Assembly: GCF_030209355.1 (NCBI RefSeq)
Contig: NZ_JARVSF010000012.1
Location: 124,001 to 188,000, forward strand
Origin: Pseudarthrobacter sp. fls2-241-R2A-127
GTDB lineage: Bacteria; Actinomycetota; Actinomycetes; Actinomycetales; Micrococcaceae
Direction: 5' to 3'
DNA length: 64,000 bases
The notes under the pieces were generated by a model. That model ran no database searches. It worked only from the letters and a program-made list of their open reading frames with translations, and was not told the DNA's origin. The translations under genes and the position numbers were made by a program. Positions 17,016 to 25,596 of this stretch are shown piece after piece (positions within the stretch are counted from its first letter, which is position 1; each line of letters starts with the position of its first letter).

Positions 17016-18539
17016 CTAGTCCTGGAAGTACTCCACCCTGGCGCCGATGGTGTTCAGTCGCTCCGCCAGGTCCTCGTAGCCGCGCTCAATCACGTAGATG
17101 TTGCGCAGCTCGGAGATGCCCCGCGCCGCAAGCATGGCCAGCAGCAGGCAGGCAGCGGGCCGGAGCGCCGGCGGGCAGCCCACCTCCGCGGCACGCCACT
17201 TGGTGGGCCCGTTGACGTAGATCCGGTGCGGGTCCAGCAGCTGCACCTGCGCGCCGAGCCGGTTGAGCTCGGTCAGGTAGATGGCCCGGTTCTCGTACAC
17301 CCAGTCGTGGATCATGGTCTGCCCGTGGGCGTTCGCGGCGATGACGGCGAAGAACGGCAGGTTGTCGATGTTCAGCCCGGGGAACGGCATGGGGTGGATC
17401 TTGTCCTCCGGGGCGCGCAGCTCGGAGGGCTTGGTGGTGACGTCCACCAGGCGGGTGCGGCCGTTGCGGGCCATGTACTCGCCGGAGATTTCGAGCTTCT
17501 GGCCCATCTGTTCCAGCGTGGCCAGTTCGATTTCCATGAACTCGATGGGGACGCGGCGGACTGCGACCTCGGAGTTGGTGACGATGCCGGCCGTGATCAG
17601 GCTCATGGCCTCGATGGGGTCCTCGGAGGGGAAGTACTCGATCTCGGCGTCAATCACGGGCCGGCCGGTGATCCGGAGCGTGGTGGTTCCCACGCCCTCG
17701 ATGGTCACGCCGAGCATCTGCAGGTAGAAGCAAAGGTCCTGCACCATGTAGTTGGGGCTGGCGTTGCGGATCACGGTTGTTCCGGGCCGGTGTGCCGCCG
17801 CCATGATCGCGTTCTCGGTGACGGTGTCCCCCCGTTCGGTGAGGACGAAGGAACGGTCCTCGGCGTCCGCGGGCGGGGCCTGGACGGTGTAGAAACCGGC
17901 AGTGGCCTCCACCGACAGGCCGAACTCACGCAAAGCCTGCATGTGGGGCTCCACGGTGCGGGTGCCCAGATCGCAGCCGCCGGCGTAGGGCAGGCGGTAC
18001 TCCCGCGACTCGTCCAGCAGGGGGCCGAGCAGCATGATGACGCTGCGGGTCCGGCGGGCAGCGTCCACGTCCATGGCATCCAGGTCCAGGACGGCGGGCC
18101 GGCGCAGGCGGAGATCGGTGTCGTTAAGCCAGGTGCACTCCACGCCGATGCTAGTGAGCACCTCGACGATGCGGTTGACTTCCTCGATCCGGGCCAGCCG
18201 GCGGAGCACGGTGGTGCCACGATTGATCAGGCTGGCGCACAGCAGGGCCACACCGGCGTTCTTGCTGCTGTTGACGTCCACGGCGCCGGAGAGGGTGCGG
18301 CCGCCCTCCACCCGCAGGTGCGTCATCTTCGGCTTGCCCACGTTCACGATGCTGCGGTCAAAGATGTTTTCCAGCCGCTGGATCATTTTCAGGCTCAGGT
18401 TCTGCTTGCCCTGTTCCATCCGGGCCACGGCGCTTTGGCTGGTGCCGAGTTCGGAGGCCAGTTGGCCCTGGGTCCACCCCTTCTCGCTCCGGGCGTCCCT
18501 CAGCATGGCGGCAACGTGTTCAGCGGTTTCCTGGGTCAT
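17016..18539 (-). CDS. XRE helix-turn-helix fused to MurA-like enolpyruvyl transferase
   Basis: 507 residues. Residues 6-62 are a Cro/C1-type HTH ([33 protein letters not shown]). The rest is an EPSP-synthase/MurA fold: SSKNAG (Lys93-Asn94, equal to MurA Lys22-Asn23), GGCDLGTR with Cys189 at the place of the fosfomycin-target cysteine, and the C-terminal repeats [19 protein letters not shown] and [13 protein letters not shown]. Catalytic residues therefore look intact, so transfer of enolpyruvate to a UDP-sugar is likely, perhaps under or with direct DNA binding. It would be a paralogue of the housekeeping MurA (not in this window). A TATGAT box lies 11 nt before the ATG and no Shine-Dalgarno is visible; the HTH may autoregulate at this A/T-rich site. 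Confidence 0.85.
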   Translation of the reverse strand: MTQETAEHVAAMLRDARSEKGWTQGQLASELGTSQSAVARMEQGKQNLSLKMIQRLENIFDRSIVNVGKPKMTHLRVEGGRTLSGAVDVNSSKNAGVALLCASLINRGTTVLRRLARIEEVNRIVEVLTSIGVECTWLNDTDLRLRRPAVLDLDAMDVDAARRTRSVIMLLGPLLDESREYRLPYAGGCDLGTRTVEPHMQALREFGLSVEATAGFYTVQAPPADAEDRSFVLTERGDTVTENAIMAAAHRPGTTVIRNASPNYMVQDLCFYLQMLGVTIEGVGTTTLRITGRPVIDAEIEYFPSEDPIEAMSLITAGIVTNSEVAVRRVPIEFMEIELATLEQMGQKLEISGEYMARNGRTRLVDVTTKPSELRAPEDKIHPMPFPGLNIDNLPFFAVIAANAHGQTMIHDWVYENRAIYLTELNRLGAQVQLLDPHRIYVNGPTKWRAAEVGCPPALRPAACLLLAMLAARGISELRNIYVIERGYEDLAERLNTIGARVEYFQD

Positions 18540-18646
18540 ACCGCAAATATATCATAAATGAGTTAGGGAACCGGGGCGCTTGCGGGGAAGCGGCCCTTCT
18601 AGTCTCCCCTACCCGCTACGTGCGATAGTACCCGCCGGTAACCTCA

Positions 18647-19447
18647 CTAGCTGCCAAGCCACACCATATTCCAGCTGCCCGTGGCGAGCGCCGCCCCAAG
18701 GGCAAGCCCGGCCATCAGGAGGCCGCCGCCCACCACCCACAGGTCCAGCACACTGAACGTGGATTCGCGGGCCCAGGTCCGCTGCCCGCCGCCAAAGCCC
18801 CGCGCTTCCATGGTCACGGCAAGCCTCGACGCCCGGCGGATCGCCTGCACCAGGAGCCCAAAACTCTGCCCCAGCGTCGCCTTCACCCGCTGGACCACGT
18901 TTCCGCGCGAACCCACACCGCGGGCACGCCGGGCCATGCCGATCGTCTGCCATTCCTCGGCCATAAGCCCCACCAGGCGCATCGCCGCCAGGGTTCCCAG
19001 GACAAACCGGTGCGGCAGGCGCGCCTTCTGCGCCAGCGCATCCGCCAGGTCGGTGGGATCGGTACAGCTCATCAGCAGCACCGCCGGGAGGGCGATCGCG
19101 AAGCCGCGCAGCAGGAAGCCGATGCCCAGCTGGAGGGACCCCTCGCTCATGGTCCAGATGCCGGCGTCGAGCAGGATCCTTCCCCTGTCCGGCGCCAGGA
19201 TGGCGGTGCTCCATCCGCCGATGGCGGCCGCGAGGATCAGCGGCCAGCCCCGCTGCCAGAGCAGGGACAGGGTGAGGCCCGCCAGGGGAAACAGCATCAG
19301 TTCGAAGACCAGGGCCACGGATGCGGACACCCAGTCGATGGACAGCGCCAGGACCGCGGTGATGAGCACGACGGCGGCGAATTTGCTCAGCGGATTGGCC
19401 CGGGCCAGGAGTGCCCGGTTGCCGTCCAGGGTCAGCTGCTGCCTCAT
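18647..19447 (-). CDS. ykoC: ECF transporter transmembrane T component (YkoC/EcfT type)
   Basis: 266-residue membrane protein of the CbiQ/EcfT family. Several membrane spans are visible in the first 190 residues. The coupling-helix Ala-Arg-Gly-type motif is present as MARRARGVG (about 173-181), followed by the second coupling segment MEARGFGGG. It transmits ATP hydrolysis from the ATPase to the S component. It overlaps the ATPase gene by 4 nt and is the last gene of a riboswitch-controlled ykoEDC-like operon for a thiamine precursor. Confidence 0.88.
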   Translation of the reverse strand: MRQQLTLDGNRALLARANPLSKFAAVVLITAVLALSIDWVSASVALVFELMLFPLAGLTLSLLWQRGWPLILAAAIGGWSTAILAPDRGRILLDAGIWTMSEGSLQLGIGFLLRGFAIALPAVLLMSCTDPTDLADALAQKARLPHRFVLGTLAAMRLVGLMAEEWQTIGMARRARGVGSRGNVVQRVKATLGQSFGLLVQAIRRASRLAVTMEARGFGGGQRTWARESTFSVLDLWVVGGGLLMAGLALGAALATGSWNMVWLGS

Positions 19448-20991
19448 GGCGCCACCGTTTCCGCTGCGGACATCCGCAACTCGGCCCCGCCCAGGGCAGC
19501 GGTGAATTCGGCGTCATGGGTTACGGACACCACGGCCGTGCCGGCGTCCAGGAGCTCGGACAGGAACGAGGCCAGCTCCGCCCAGGTGTTGGCGTCCTGC
19601 CCGAACGTGGGCTCGTCCAGGACCAGCACCTGCGGACTGGCGGCCAGGACCGTGGCCACGGACAGCCGCCGCTTCTCTCCGCCGGACAATGTGTAGGGGT
19701 TGGCGTCCACCAGCTGGGTGAGCCGCAGCCGCTCCAGCAGTTCCTCCACCCGGTCCTCGCCGTGGCCCAGGTGACGGGGTCCGAACAGCAGCTCATCGAG
19801 CACCTTGCCGGTCACGAACTGGTGCTCAGGCTCCTGGAACACCGTTCCCACCCGCGAGATCAGCTGCTCGGCCTTCCACGTGTAGGGGTCGATCCCGGCA
19901 CCGCGGCTGAGGTCCACCGTGGCGGACACTTTCCCGGACACCGGCTCGAGGAGCCCCGCAAGGGTCAGCGCAAAGGTTGATTTCCCGGCGCCATTCGGGC
20001 CCGTGACGGCCAGCGCCCGGCCGGCCCGCACCTGCGCGGCAACACCCTCCTGGACTGGAACCGGCGGGATCTTCCGGAAGCCCTTGCGGCGGGGACGCTC
20101 GCGGGACACGCCCAGTCCTTCGGCTGCCAGCAGGAGGTTGCCGGTCCCGGCAGCCCGGATATCGGCACGGCGGCGGGTGGCCGGCACATATCCCGGCACC
20201 CAGACTCCGGCAGCCGTCAACATGTCCCGGGCCTCGCTGAGGACCCGGTCCGGGGGGCCGTCCAGGAGCACGGCAGGATCTGAGGCGGTGCCCGGCTGCA
20301 GGACCACGATCCGGTCCACCAGGTCCTTCCACACGGAAACCCGGTGCTCCACCACCACCAGGGTGGCTCCGGTCTTGTCCAGGCAGCGCGCCACGGCGTC
20401 GCGGACCTCCAGCACGCCGTCCGGGTCCAGGTTGGCGGTGGGCTCGTCCAGCAGGATCAGCCCAGGACGCATCGCCAGGATGCCCGCCAGCGCCAGGCGC
20501 TGTTTCTGCCCGCCGGAGAGGGCCGACGTCGGGTGGTCCAGCGGCAGGTGGGACAGGCCGACGTCGGCAAGCGCCTCGTGCACGCGCGCCCAGATGGCGT
20601 CGCGGGGCACGGCGAGGTTCTCGGCGCCGAAGGCGACGTCGTCCCCGACCCGCGAGAGGACCACCTGTGTCTCCGGGTCCTGCTGCATGAGGCCGGACCG
20701 GCCGCGACGCTCGCGGGGCGGGGCACCATCAACCAGCAAGGAGCCCGACTCGTCCGCGTCGCCGGACTCGCCGTCGTCGTTGATATCGCCCAGCACCCCG
20801 GCGAGGGCATGCAAGAGCGTCGATTTCCCGGCACCCGAGGGGCCGAGCAGGAGCACCCGCTCGCCGGGGCTGATATCCACGTCCAGGGCATGGACGGCAG
20901 GTTTTGCCCTGCCGGCATGCCGCCAGCCCCAGCCGCGGGCCGTGACGGCGGCCGGGCGTACGCCTCCTGCGGCGTCCTGGGAGGGGGCCAT
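19444..20991 (-). CDS. ykoD: ECF transporter duplicated ATPase (YkoD type)
   Basis: 515 residues containing two complete ABC cassettes in one chain. Cassette 1: Walker A GPSGAGKST at 50-58, signature LSGGQKQR, Walker B LILLDEPT. Cassette 2: Walker A GPNGAGKST at about 331-339, signature LSGGEKRR, Walker B VLVLDEPT. One polypeptide thus replaces the usual EcfA/EcfA' pair. It overlaps the S gene by one base (ATGA junction) and the T gene by four, consistent with a single transcript. A longer frame exists upstream but runs through the S gene. Confidence 0.92.
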   Translation of the reverse strand: MAPSQDAAGGVRPAAVTARGWGWRHAGRAKPAVHALDVDISPGERVLLLGPSGAGKSTLLHALAGVLGDINDDGESGDADESGSLLVDGAPPRERRGRSGLMQQDPETQVVLSRVGDDVAFGAENLAVPRDAIWARVHEALADVGLSHLPLDHPTSALSGGQKQRLALAGILAMRPGLILLDEPTANLDPDGVLEVRDAVARCLDKTGATLVVVEHRVSVWKDLVDRIVVLQPGTASDPAVLLDGPPDRVLSEARDMLTAAGVWVPGYVPATRRRADIRAAGTGNLLLAAEGLGVSRERPRRKGFRKIPPVPVQEGVAAQVRAGRALAVTGPNGAGKSTFALTLAGLLEPVSGKVSATVDLSRGAGIDPYTWKAEQLISRVGTVFQEPEHQFVTGKVLDELLFGPRHLGHGEDRVEELLERLRLTQLVDANPYTLSGGEKRRLSVATVLAASPQVLVLDEPTFGQDANTWAELASFLSELLDAGTAVVSVTHDAEFTAALGGAELRMSAAETVAP

Positions 20992-21614
20992 CAGGAGAAG
21001 ACAGGCTCCGTTGCAGCCTTGCGGGACGCGAAGGAGCTCAGCACCCCGGTGCGGGCCAGGCCGCGGGTGGCGAGCCAGGACAGGGCGCCTGCCAGCACGG
21101 CACCGGACACGGTGGTGAGGACGATGTAGGCAAGCTTGTCCGCGCCCAAGTAGGCGATGTTCCAGCCCCACGGCGCGAACGAGTCATTCAGGCCGCAGAA
21201 GAAGCCCGCAGCCGCACCGGCCAGGAGGGAGACGGGCAGGTTGAACTTGCGGTAGACGAACACCGCGAAGATGATTTCCGCGCCCAGGCCCTGGATGAAG
21301 CCGGAGAACAGGACGGAGGCGCCATACTGGGAACCCATCAGGAGCTCGCCAGTCGCCGCCACGGTTTCGCAGAACAGCGCGGCGCCGGGTTTGCGGATGA
21401 TGAGCATTCCCAGTACGCCGGGAATCATCCATCCGCCGGCCAGCAGCCCGGTCAAGGGCGGGTAGGCGGCGTTCATGGGGGCGGACAGGGCAGCGGCACC
21501 CTGGTCCCAGGCCCAGAAAATGACTCCGCCGGCGATGGCCACCAGGGCCGCCACCACGATGTCGACGACGCGCCAGGACCTGTTGGTGGTCTTCTTGATT
21601 GCTGCAGTACTCAT
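20991..21614 (-). CDS. ykoE: ECF transporter S component, YkoE family (thiamine or HMP uptake)
   Basis: 207-residue integral membrane substrate-binding subunit with about six helices; PPLTGLLAGGWMIPGVLGM, LMGSQYGASVLFSGFIQGLGAE and FFCGLNDSFAPWGWNIAY match the YkoE family, which captures thiamine or hydroxymethylpyrimidine/precursors. First gene of the operon, preceded by a TPP riboswitch. A strong AGGAGG ribosome-binding site sits 6 nt before the ATG but is paired in a perfect hairpin, which should make translation depend on the riboswitch state. Confidence 0.92.
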   Translation of the reverse strand: MSTAAIKKTTNRSWRVVDIVVAALVAIAGGVIFWAWDQGAAALSAPMNAAYPPLTGLLAGGWMIPGVLGMLIIRKPGAALFCETVAATGELLMGSQYGASVLFSGFIQGLGAEIIFAVFVYRKFNLPVSLLAGAAAGFFCGLNDSFAPWGWNIAYLGADKLAYIVLTTVSGAVLAGALSWLATRGLARTGVLSSFASRKAATEPVFS

Positions 21615-21619
21615 GTGAT

Positions 21620-21638
21620 CCTCCTGGGTAACAGGAGG
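21620..21638 (-). promoter_or_regulatory. hairpin sequestering the ykoE ribosome-binding site
   Basis: In the mRNA, CCTCCTG pairs perfectly with CAGGAGG across a 5-nt loop, and the 3' arm is the Shine-Dalgarno of ykoE. It lies about 60 nt behind the TPP aptamer and is the expected OFF-state expression platform of a translation-controlling riboswitch. Predicted by eye from complementarity. Confidence 0.75.
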
Positions 21639-21697
21639 GGAAAGTGGCTCCGGCTGGCGGACTGTTGCCGGTCCGGCCGGACACTTTGAGAACTCGA

Positions 21698-21816
21698 CTC
21701 CCTTGCGCCGGTACTAACCGGATCAGGTTCGAGGGTCTGCGGCTGTCCCGCACTCTCAGCGCCCACCTGCGGCTCCCGGCATGGCCAGGTGGTCCGACGG
21801 CGGCGCTCCCCTGTCG
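21698..21816 (-). promoter_or_regulatory. TPP (THI-box) riboswitch
   Basis: On the minus strand the element runs from ACAGGGGAGC through the conserved GCTGAGAGTGCGG (pyrimidine-sensor helix) to CCTCGAACCTGATCCGGTTAGTACCGGCG, the THI-box 3' block. The variable P3 arm is present between them (CCACCTGGCCATGCCGGGAGCC region). The element binds thiamine pyrophosphate and represses the downstream YkoEDC transporter. The remaining 175 bases up to DUF4235 hold the presumed operon promoter but no other gene. Confidence 0.95.
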
Positions 21817-21992
21817 TTTTTAAGTGTTGTTTTTCGGTGGGTAAAGCGTGTCAATACTGCCCGGATTGGGCGTGGTCAAGTTTACACCCGGCAGGGGCCG
21901 AACGGCGGCCATGACGGCTCCTGGACCGGATGTGACCGGGTGTACGGCTAGGCTGGAGGCAGTTCGTTTTCCGCGCGCAAGGAGTACTAGGA

Positions 21993-22256
21993 ATGAACCT
22001 TCTCATCAAGCTGCTCGGTACCGGGGTGAGCCTGGGCGCAGGCCTGGTCGGCACCAAGCTGGTCAACACCATCTGGGAGAAGACCACGGGGCAGAAGCCG
22101 CCCAGCGGCAAGGGCGAGGACGTGCCCACCAGCCTGCGGTCGGCGTTGACCTTCGCATTGATCTCCGCCTCCGTCAGCGCGATCATCCAGGTCCTGGCCA
22201 ACCGGGGCACCCAGCGCGCCATCACCCGGTTCGCCAAGACGGAGGACATCGTCTAG
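21993..22256 (+). CDS. DUF4235 membrane-associated protein
   Basis: 87 residues. Hydrophobic N-terminal helix (KLLGTGVSLGAGLVGTKLVN), a short polar linker with WEKTTGQKPP, and a second helix (ALTFALISASVSAIIQVLANRG) followed by TQRAITRF: the DUF4235 pattern, widespread in actinobacteria and of unknown function. AAGGAG precedes the ATG at suitable spacing. Its stop abuts the stop of mrpG on the other strand, so the two convergent genes share no terminator space. Confidence 0.85.
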   Translation: MNLLIKLLGTGVSLGAGLVGTKLVNTIWEKTTGQKPPSGKGEDVPTSLRSALTFALISASVSAIIQVLANRGTQRAITRFAKTEDIV

Positions 22257-22670
22257 CTACTGGTGGTTTTCGCCGTCGTCGTGGTTGTCCCTCCGGGCAG
22301 CCTCGGCGGCGGCTTTCTGCACCACGGCCTCCAGCTCATCCGCTGCGAGCAGTTCCCGGTGCAGGTGCTTGGTGCGGTAGCCGGCCCTGCCCACCATGTG
22401 CGCGGACACCGGCACCGTGAGCAACTGGAAGATCCAGGCAACCGCCAGGACCGGCCACACCCACCAGGTGCGCATTTGGAGCCCAATGGCTGCCAGCAGC
22501 AGGAACAAACCCAGGACCTGCGGCTTGGTGGCGGCATGCATGCGGCTCATCAGGTCCGGGAAGCGGAGCAGGCCGATGGCGGCCCCCAGGGACAGCAGCG
22601 CGCCCACCACCATGAACACGGCGGAGGCCAGGTCGATCCACGCGTCGCCGCCGGAGAAGTCAGGATTCAT
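22257..22670 (-). CDS. mrpG: Na+/H+ antiporter subunit G
   Basis: 137-residue small subunit of the Mrp (Mnh/Sha) antiporter: three helices with the MrpG motif LRFPDLMSRMHAATKPQVLG (about residues 35-54). The polar C-terminal tail (EAVVQKAAAEAARRDNHDDGE) is longer than in many homologues. Overlaps mrpF by 11 nt and ends the mrpACDEFG operon. Confidence 0.92.
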   Translation of the reverse strand: MNPDFSGGDAWIDLASAVFMVVGALLSLGAAIGLLRFPDLMSRMHAATKPQVLGLFLLLAAIGLQMRTWWVWPVLAVAWIFQLLTVPVSAHMVGRAGYRTKHLHRELLAADELEAVVQKAAAEAARRDNHDDGENHQ

Positions 22671-22938
22671 GGGGGTTCACCCTCCGGTCCGCGACGAACC
22701 GGGCCACGGTCACCGACCCGATGAATCCGATAATCGAGATGGCCACCACCAGCATCAGGTTGTTCAGGTGCCGGTTCACCGCCATGTCGACGCACAGGGC
22801 CCCGCCCAGGATGGCCAGCAGGACATCGGCCGCGAGGACCCGGTCCAACAGCGAAGGTCCGCGGGCAATCCTGATGATGGCGCCGCCGGCAGCGAGCGAG
22901 AAGATGACGGCCGTGACGGCCAGGACAACGGGCATCAT
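22660..22938 (-). CDS. mrpF: Na+/H+ antiporter subunit F
   Basis: 92 residues, three membrane helices; RIARGPSLLDRVLAADVL and NHL/NLMLVVAI match MrpF. It belongs to the membrane module of the hetero-oligomeric Mrp complex. Two ATGs lie in tandem; the upstream one overlaps the mrpE stop (TGA inside the ATGATG), the usual coupling in this operon. Confidence 0.9.
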   Translation of the reverse strand: MMPVVLAVTAVIFSLAAGGAIIRIARGPSLLDRVLAADVLLAILGGALCVDMAVNRHLNNLMLVVAISIIGFIGSVTVARFVADRRVNPHES

Positions 22939-23480
22939 GCGGATGCCTCCATTCGGACGGCTTCGAGTTCTTCGGCGGAGCCCATGATGCGGATCAGGCC
23001 GGCCTCGATGGACCTCACCTCTTTCCGCAGGCCCTCGATGTCCTGCTTCGAGGTGATGTTGAGTGCGTGCAGGTACAAGGTGGAGGCCGGGCGGTCCACC
23101 TCCACCACCAGGGAGCCGGGAATCAGGGAGATCACGTGCCCGGTGGCGGTGACAATCAGGTCCTGGTGGCTCCGGAGCTTCACCGCGACGACGGCGTTGG
23201 TCACCTTGGGTCCGCGGACGATGGCCAGGTACAGGACCTGGCCGCTGGCCACCACCACTTTCCCCAGGAAGGCAAAGGCGAAGGGCACGGCGTACAGGAT
23301 GTTGAACCGGCCGCTGAGTTCCACCGGCGGAAGGTAGAACAACCGGGCAACGCCCACCGCCAGCAGGGCGCCAAAGAGCAGGTTCCCGGGGCTGAAGTCC
23401 TGCCACAGGGCACCCCACACGATTACCAGCCACACCAGGAGGGGAAGCTCCTGACGCAGCGAAATCCGTTTGCGGCTCAT
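22935..23480 (-). CDS. mrpE: Na+/H+ antiporter subunit E
   Basis: 181 residues. Two to three membrane helices (LPLLVWLVIVWGALW; FAFAFLGKVVVASGQVLYLA) followed by a cytoplasmic domain with the MrpE motif VISLIPGSLVVEVD and LYLHALNI. Part of the Mrp complex that expels Na+ against protons; start overlaps the mrpD stop by 4 nt. Confidence 0.92.
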   Translation of the reverse strand: MSRKRISLRQELPLLVWLVIVWGALWQDFSPGNLLFGALLAVGVARLFYLPPVELSGRFNILYAVPFAFAFLGKVVVASGQVLYLAIVRGPKVTNAVVAVKLRSHQDLIVTATGHVISLIPGSLVVEVDRPASTLYLHALNITSKQDIEGLRKEVRSIEAGLIRIMGSAEELEAVRMEASA

Positions 23481-25078
23481 CGTCCTCCTCCCGTCACGGT
23501 GGCCGGGACGGCGGTATCGCTGCCCAGGACCGACTGGATGTACGGGGCCCGGTCAAGCATGTCCCGTGCGGCCTGGTCGGAGAGTCCGAACAGCGGCCCG
23601 GCGAACACGGTGAGGGCCACGCCGAGGACCACCAGGCCAAGGGTTGATCCCACCATGGTGCGGGGCAGGAGCGTGACCGTGTTGATTTTGGCGCCCGGCC
23701 CGGCGGCCCGCCCCGAGGGGCCGGCCAGGAGCACGGGGTCCGGATGTTCCGCGTCTTCCGGCTTCCGCCAGAAGGCGCGGTTCCACACGCGGGCAATGGC
23801 CAGCAGCGTCAGGAGGCTGGTGACCACCCCGCCGATCACCAGCGCGTAGGCCAGCGGGGTCCCCAGCTCGATGCCGGCCTGGAGCAGGCCAACCTTGCCG
23901 AGGAATCCGGAGAACGGCGGGATGCCGGCCAGGTTCATGCCGGGGATGAAGAACAGCAGCGCCAGCAGGGGCGAGAGCTTGGCCAGGCCGCCTAGCCGGT
24001 CCACGGAGGAGCTGCCGCCGCGGCGTTCAATGAGGCCGGTCACCAGGAACAGGCTGGTCTGGATGGTGATGTGGTGGGCCACGTAGAAGACCGCCGCGGC
24101 CAGCCCGGCCACCGAGGACATGGCCAGCCCGAACACCATGTAGCCGATGTGGCTGACCAGGGTGAACGAAAGCAGACGCTTGATGTCGCTTTGCGCCAGG
24201 GCACCAAGGATTCCCACCACCATGGTCAGCAGCGCCACCACCATCAGGGGCGTGTTCAGGGTGTCGCCGGGGAACAGCAGCGTCTCGGTCCTGACCATCG
24301 CGTACACACCCACCTTGGTCAACAGGCCGGCGAACACGGCCGTGACGGGTGCCGGCGCCGTGGGGTAGGAGTCGGGAAGCCAGAAGGACAGCGGGAAGAC
24401 GGCGGCCTTGATGCCGAAGGCCACCAGCAGCATGACGTGCAGCAAGGTCCTGGTGCCTTGGTCCAGGTCGCCCAGCTTGAGGGCGAGGTCGGCCATGTTC
24501 ACTGTGCCCGTTGCGCCGAACACCATGGCGATGGCGATCAGGAACAGCACCGAGGACACCACGGACACCACCACGTAGGTGACGCCCGCACGGATCCGCG
24601 GCCCGGTGCCGCCCAGGGTCATCAGCACGTAGCTTGCGGTCAGGAGGATTTCGAAGCCGACGTAGAGGTTGAAGAGGTCCCCGGAGAGGAACGCGTTGGA
24701 CACTCCTGCCACCAGGATCAGGTAGGTGGGGTGGAAGATCGAAACCGGGGCGTCCTCGTCGCCGTCGGCCATGCCCTGCCCGGTGGCGTACACCAGCACG
24801 GCAAGGCTGACCGCGGAGGACACCACCAGCATCAGTGACGAGAACTGGTCCACCACCATCACGATGCCCCACGGCGGCAGCCAGCCGCCGATGGTTACCG
24901 CAGCGGTTCCGCTGTTCCATGCGGATGCCAGCAGCAGGCATTCGAGGGCCAGGGTGAGCGACAACAGTCCGATGCTCACCGCCCGCTGGGCCCGGGAGTG
25001 CCGGATCAGGAGGAAGGTGAGGGCGGCGCCCAGGATGGGAAGGACGACGGCGAGCGGGGCCAGGCTGGCGATGTTCAC
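23477..25078 (-). CDS. mrpD: Na+/H+ antiporter subunit D
   Basis: 533-residue NuoN/NuoM-like proton-channel subunit with about 14 membrane helices. The conserved transmembrane Glu (NLYVGFEILLTASY) and Lys in IKAAVFPLSFWLPDSYP, plus the second Lys in SDIKRLLSFTLVSHIGY, mark the ion path. A Gly/Ala/Pro-rich insert (VLLAGPSGRAAGPGAK) lies near residue 460. Overlaps mrpC and mrpE by 4 nt each. Confidence 0.93.
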   Translation of the reverse strand: MNIASLAPLAVVLPILGAALTFLLIRHSRAQRAVSIGLLSLTLALECLLLASAWNSGTAAVTIGGWLPPWGIVMVVDQFSSLMLVVSSAVSLAVLVYATGQGMADGDEDAPVSIFHPTYLILVAGVSNAFLSGDLFNLYVGFEILLTASYVLMTLGGTGPRIRAGVTYVVVSVVSSVLFLIAIAMVFGATGTVNMADLALKLGDLDQGTRTLLHVMLLVAFGIKAAVFPLSFWLPDSYPTAPAPVTAVFAGLLTKVGVYAMVRTETLLFPGDTLNTPLMVVALLTMVVGILGALAQSDIKRLLSFTLVSHIGYMVFGLAMSSVAGLAAAVFYVAHHITIQTSLFLVTGLIERRGGSSSVDRLGGLAKLSPLLALLFFIPGMNLAGIPPFSGFLGKVGLLQAGIELGTPLAYALVIGGVVTSLLTLLAIARVWNRAFWRKPEDAEHPDPVLLAGPSGRAAGPGAKINTVTLLPRTMVGSTLGLVVLGVALTVFAGPLFGLSDQAARDMLDRAPYIQSVLGSDTAVPATVTGGGR

Positions 25079-25596
25079 TTAGTGCCGCCTTCCGGGCCGG
25101 ATTCAAGGTTGAGGGAGCCGGGTTGTTCTTCCGCAGCTGCGAGTTCGGCCGGCATTTCCCGTCCTCCCGCGGTGACGGTGGTGAGCGGAAACTCGGAGGT
25201 TTCGGCAGGGATTTCGGCGTCGTCCTCTGCGTCGAAGCTGGGGGTTTCCGCCACCCGGAGGTCCTCCACGTCGTCCTGGATATCGTCCTGGCGTGCCAGC
25301 ACCCAGGTGCGGTAGATGATGCCGAGCATGAACGCGGTGACGGCGAAGGAGATCACGATCGAGGTCAGGATCAGGGCCTGCGGGAGGGGGTCGTTGTAGT
25401 CTGCGGCCGGGGTGTCCTTGGTGAAGAAGGGAGCCAGGCCGGCGTATCCCCCGGTGGAGAGGATCAGCAGGTTGGTGGCGTTGGCCAGCAGCATCAGCCC
25501 CAGCAGGACACGCGTCAGGCTGCGTTCGAGGATCAGGTAGATGCCGCAGGCATAGAGGGCGCCCATGACGATCAGCAGGGTCAGGTTGACGCTCAT
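25075..25596 (-). CDS. mrpC: Na+/H+ antiporter subunit C
   Basis: 173 residues: three helices homologous to NuoK (LYACGIYLILERSLTRVLLGLMLLANATNLLI; PLPQALILTSIVISFAVTAF), then an unusual acidic C-terminal extension of about 65 residues (DDIQDDVEDLR onward) that the roughly 110-residue classical MrpC lacks. Such tails are common in arthrobacters; role unknown. Overlaps both neighbours by 4 nt. Confidence 0.93.
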   Translation of the reverse strand: MSVNLTLLIVMGALYACGIYLILERSLTRVLLGLMLLANATNLLILSTGGYAGLAPFFTKDTPAADYNDPLPQALILTSIVISFAVTAFMLGIIYRTWVLARQDDIQDDVEDLRVAETPSFDAEDDAEIPAETSEFPLTTVTAGGREMPAELAAAEEQPGSLNLESGPEGGTK

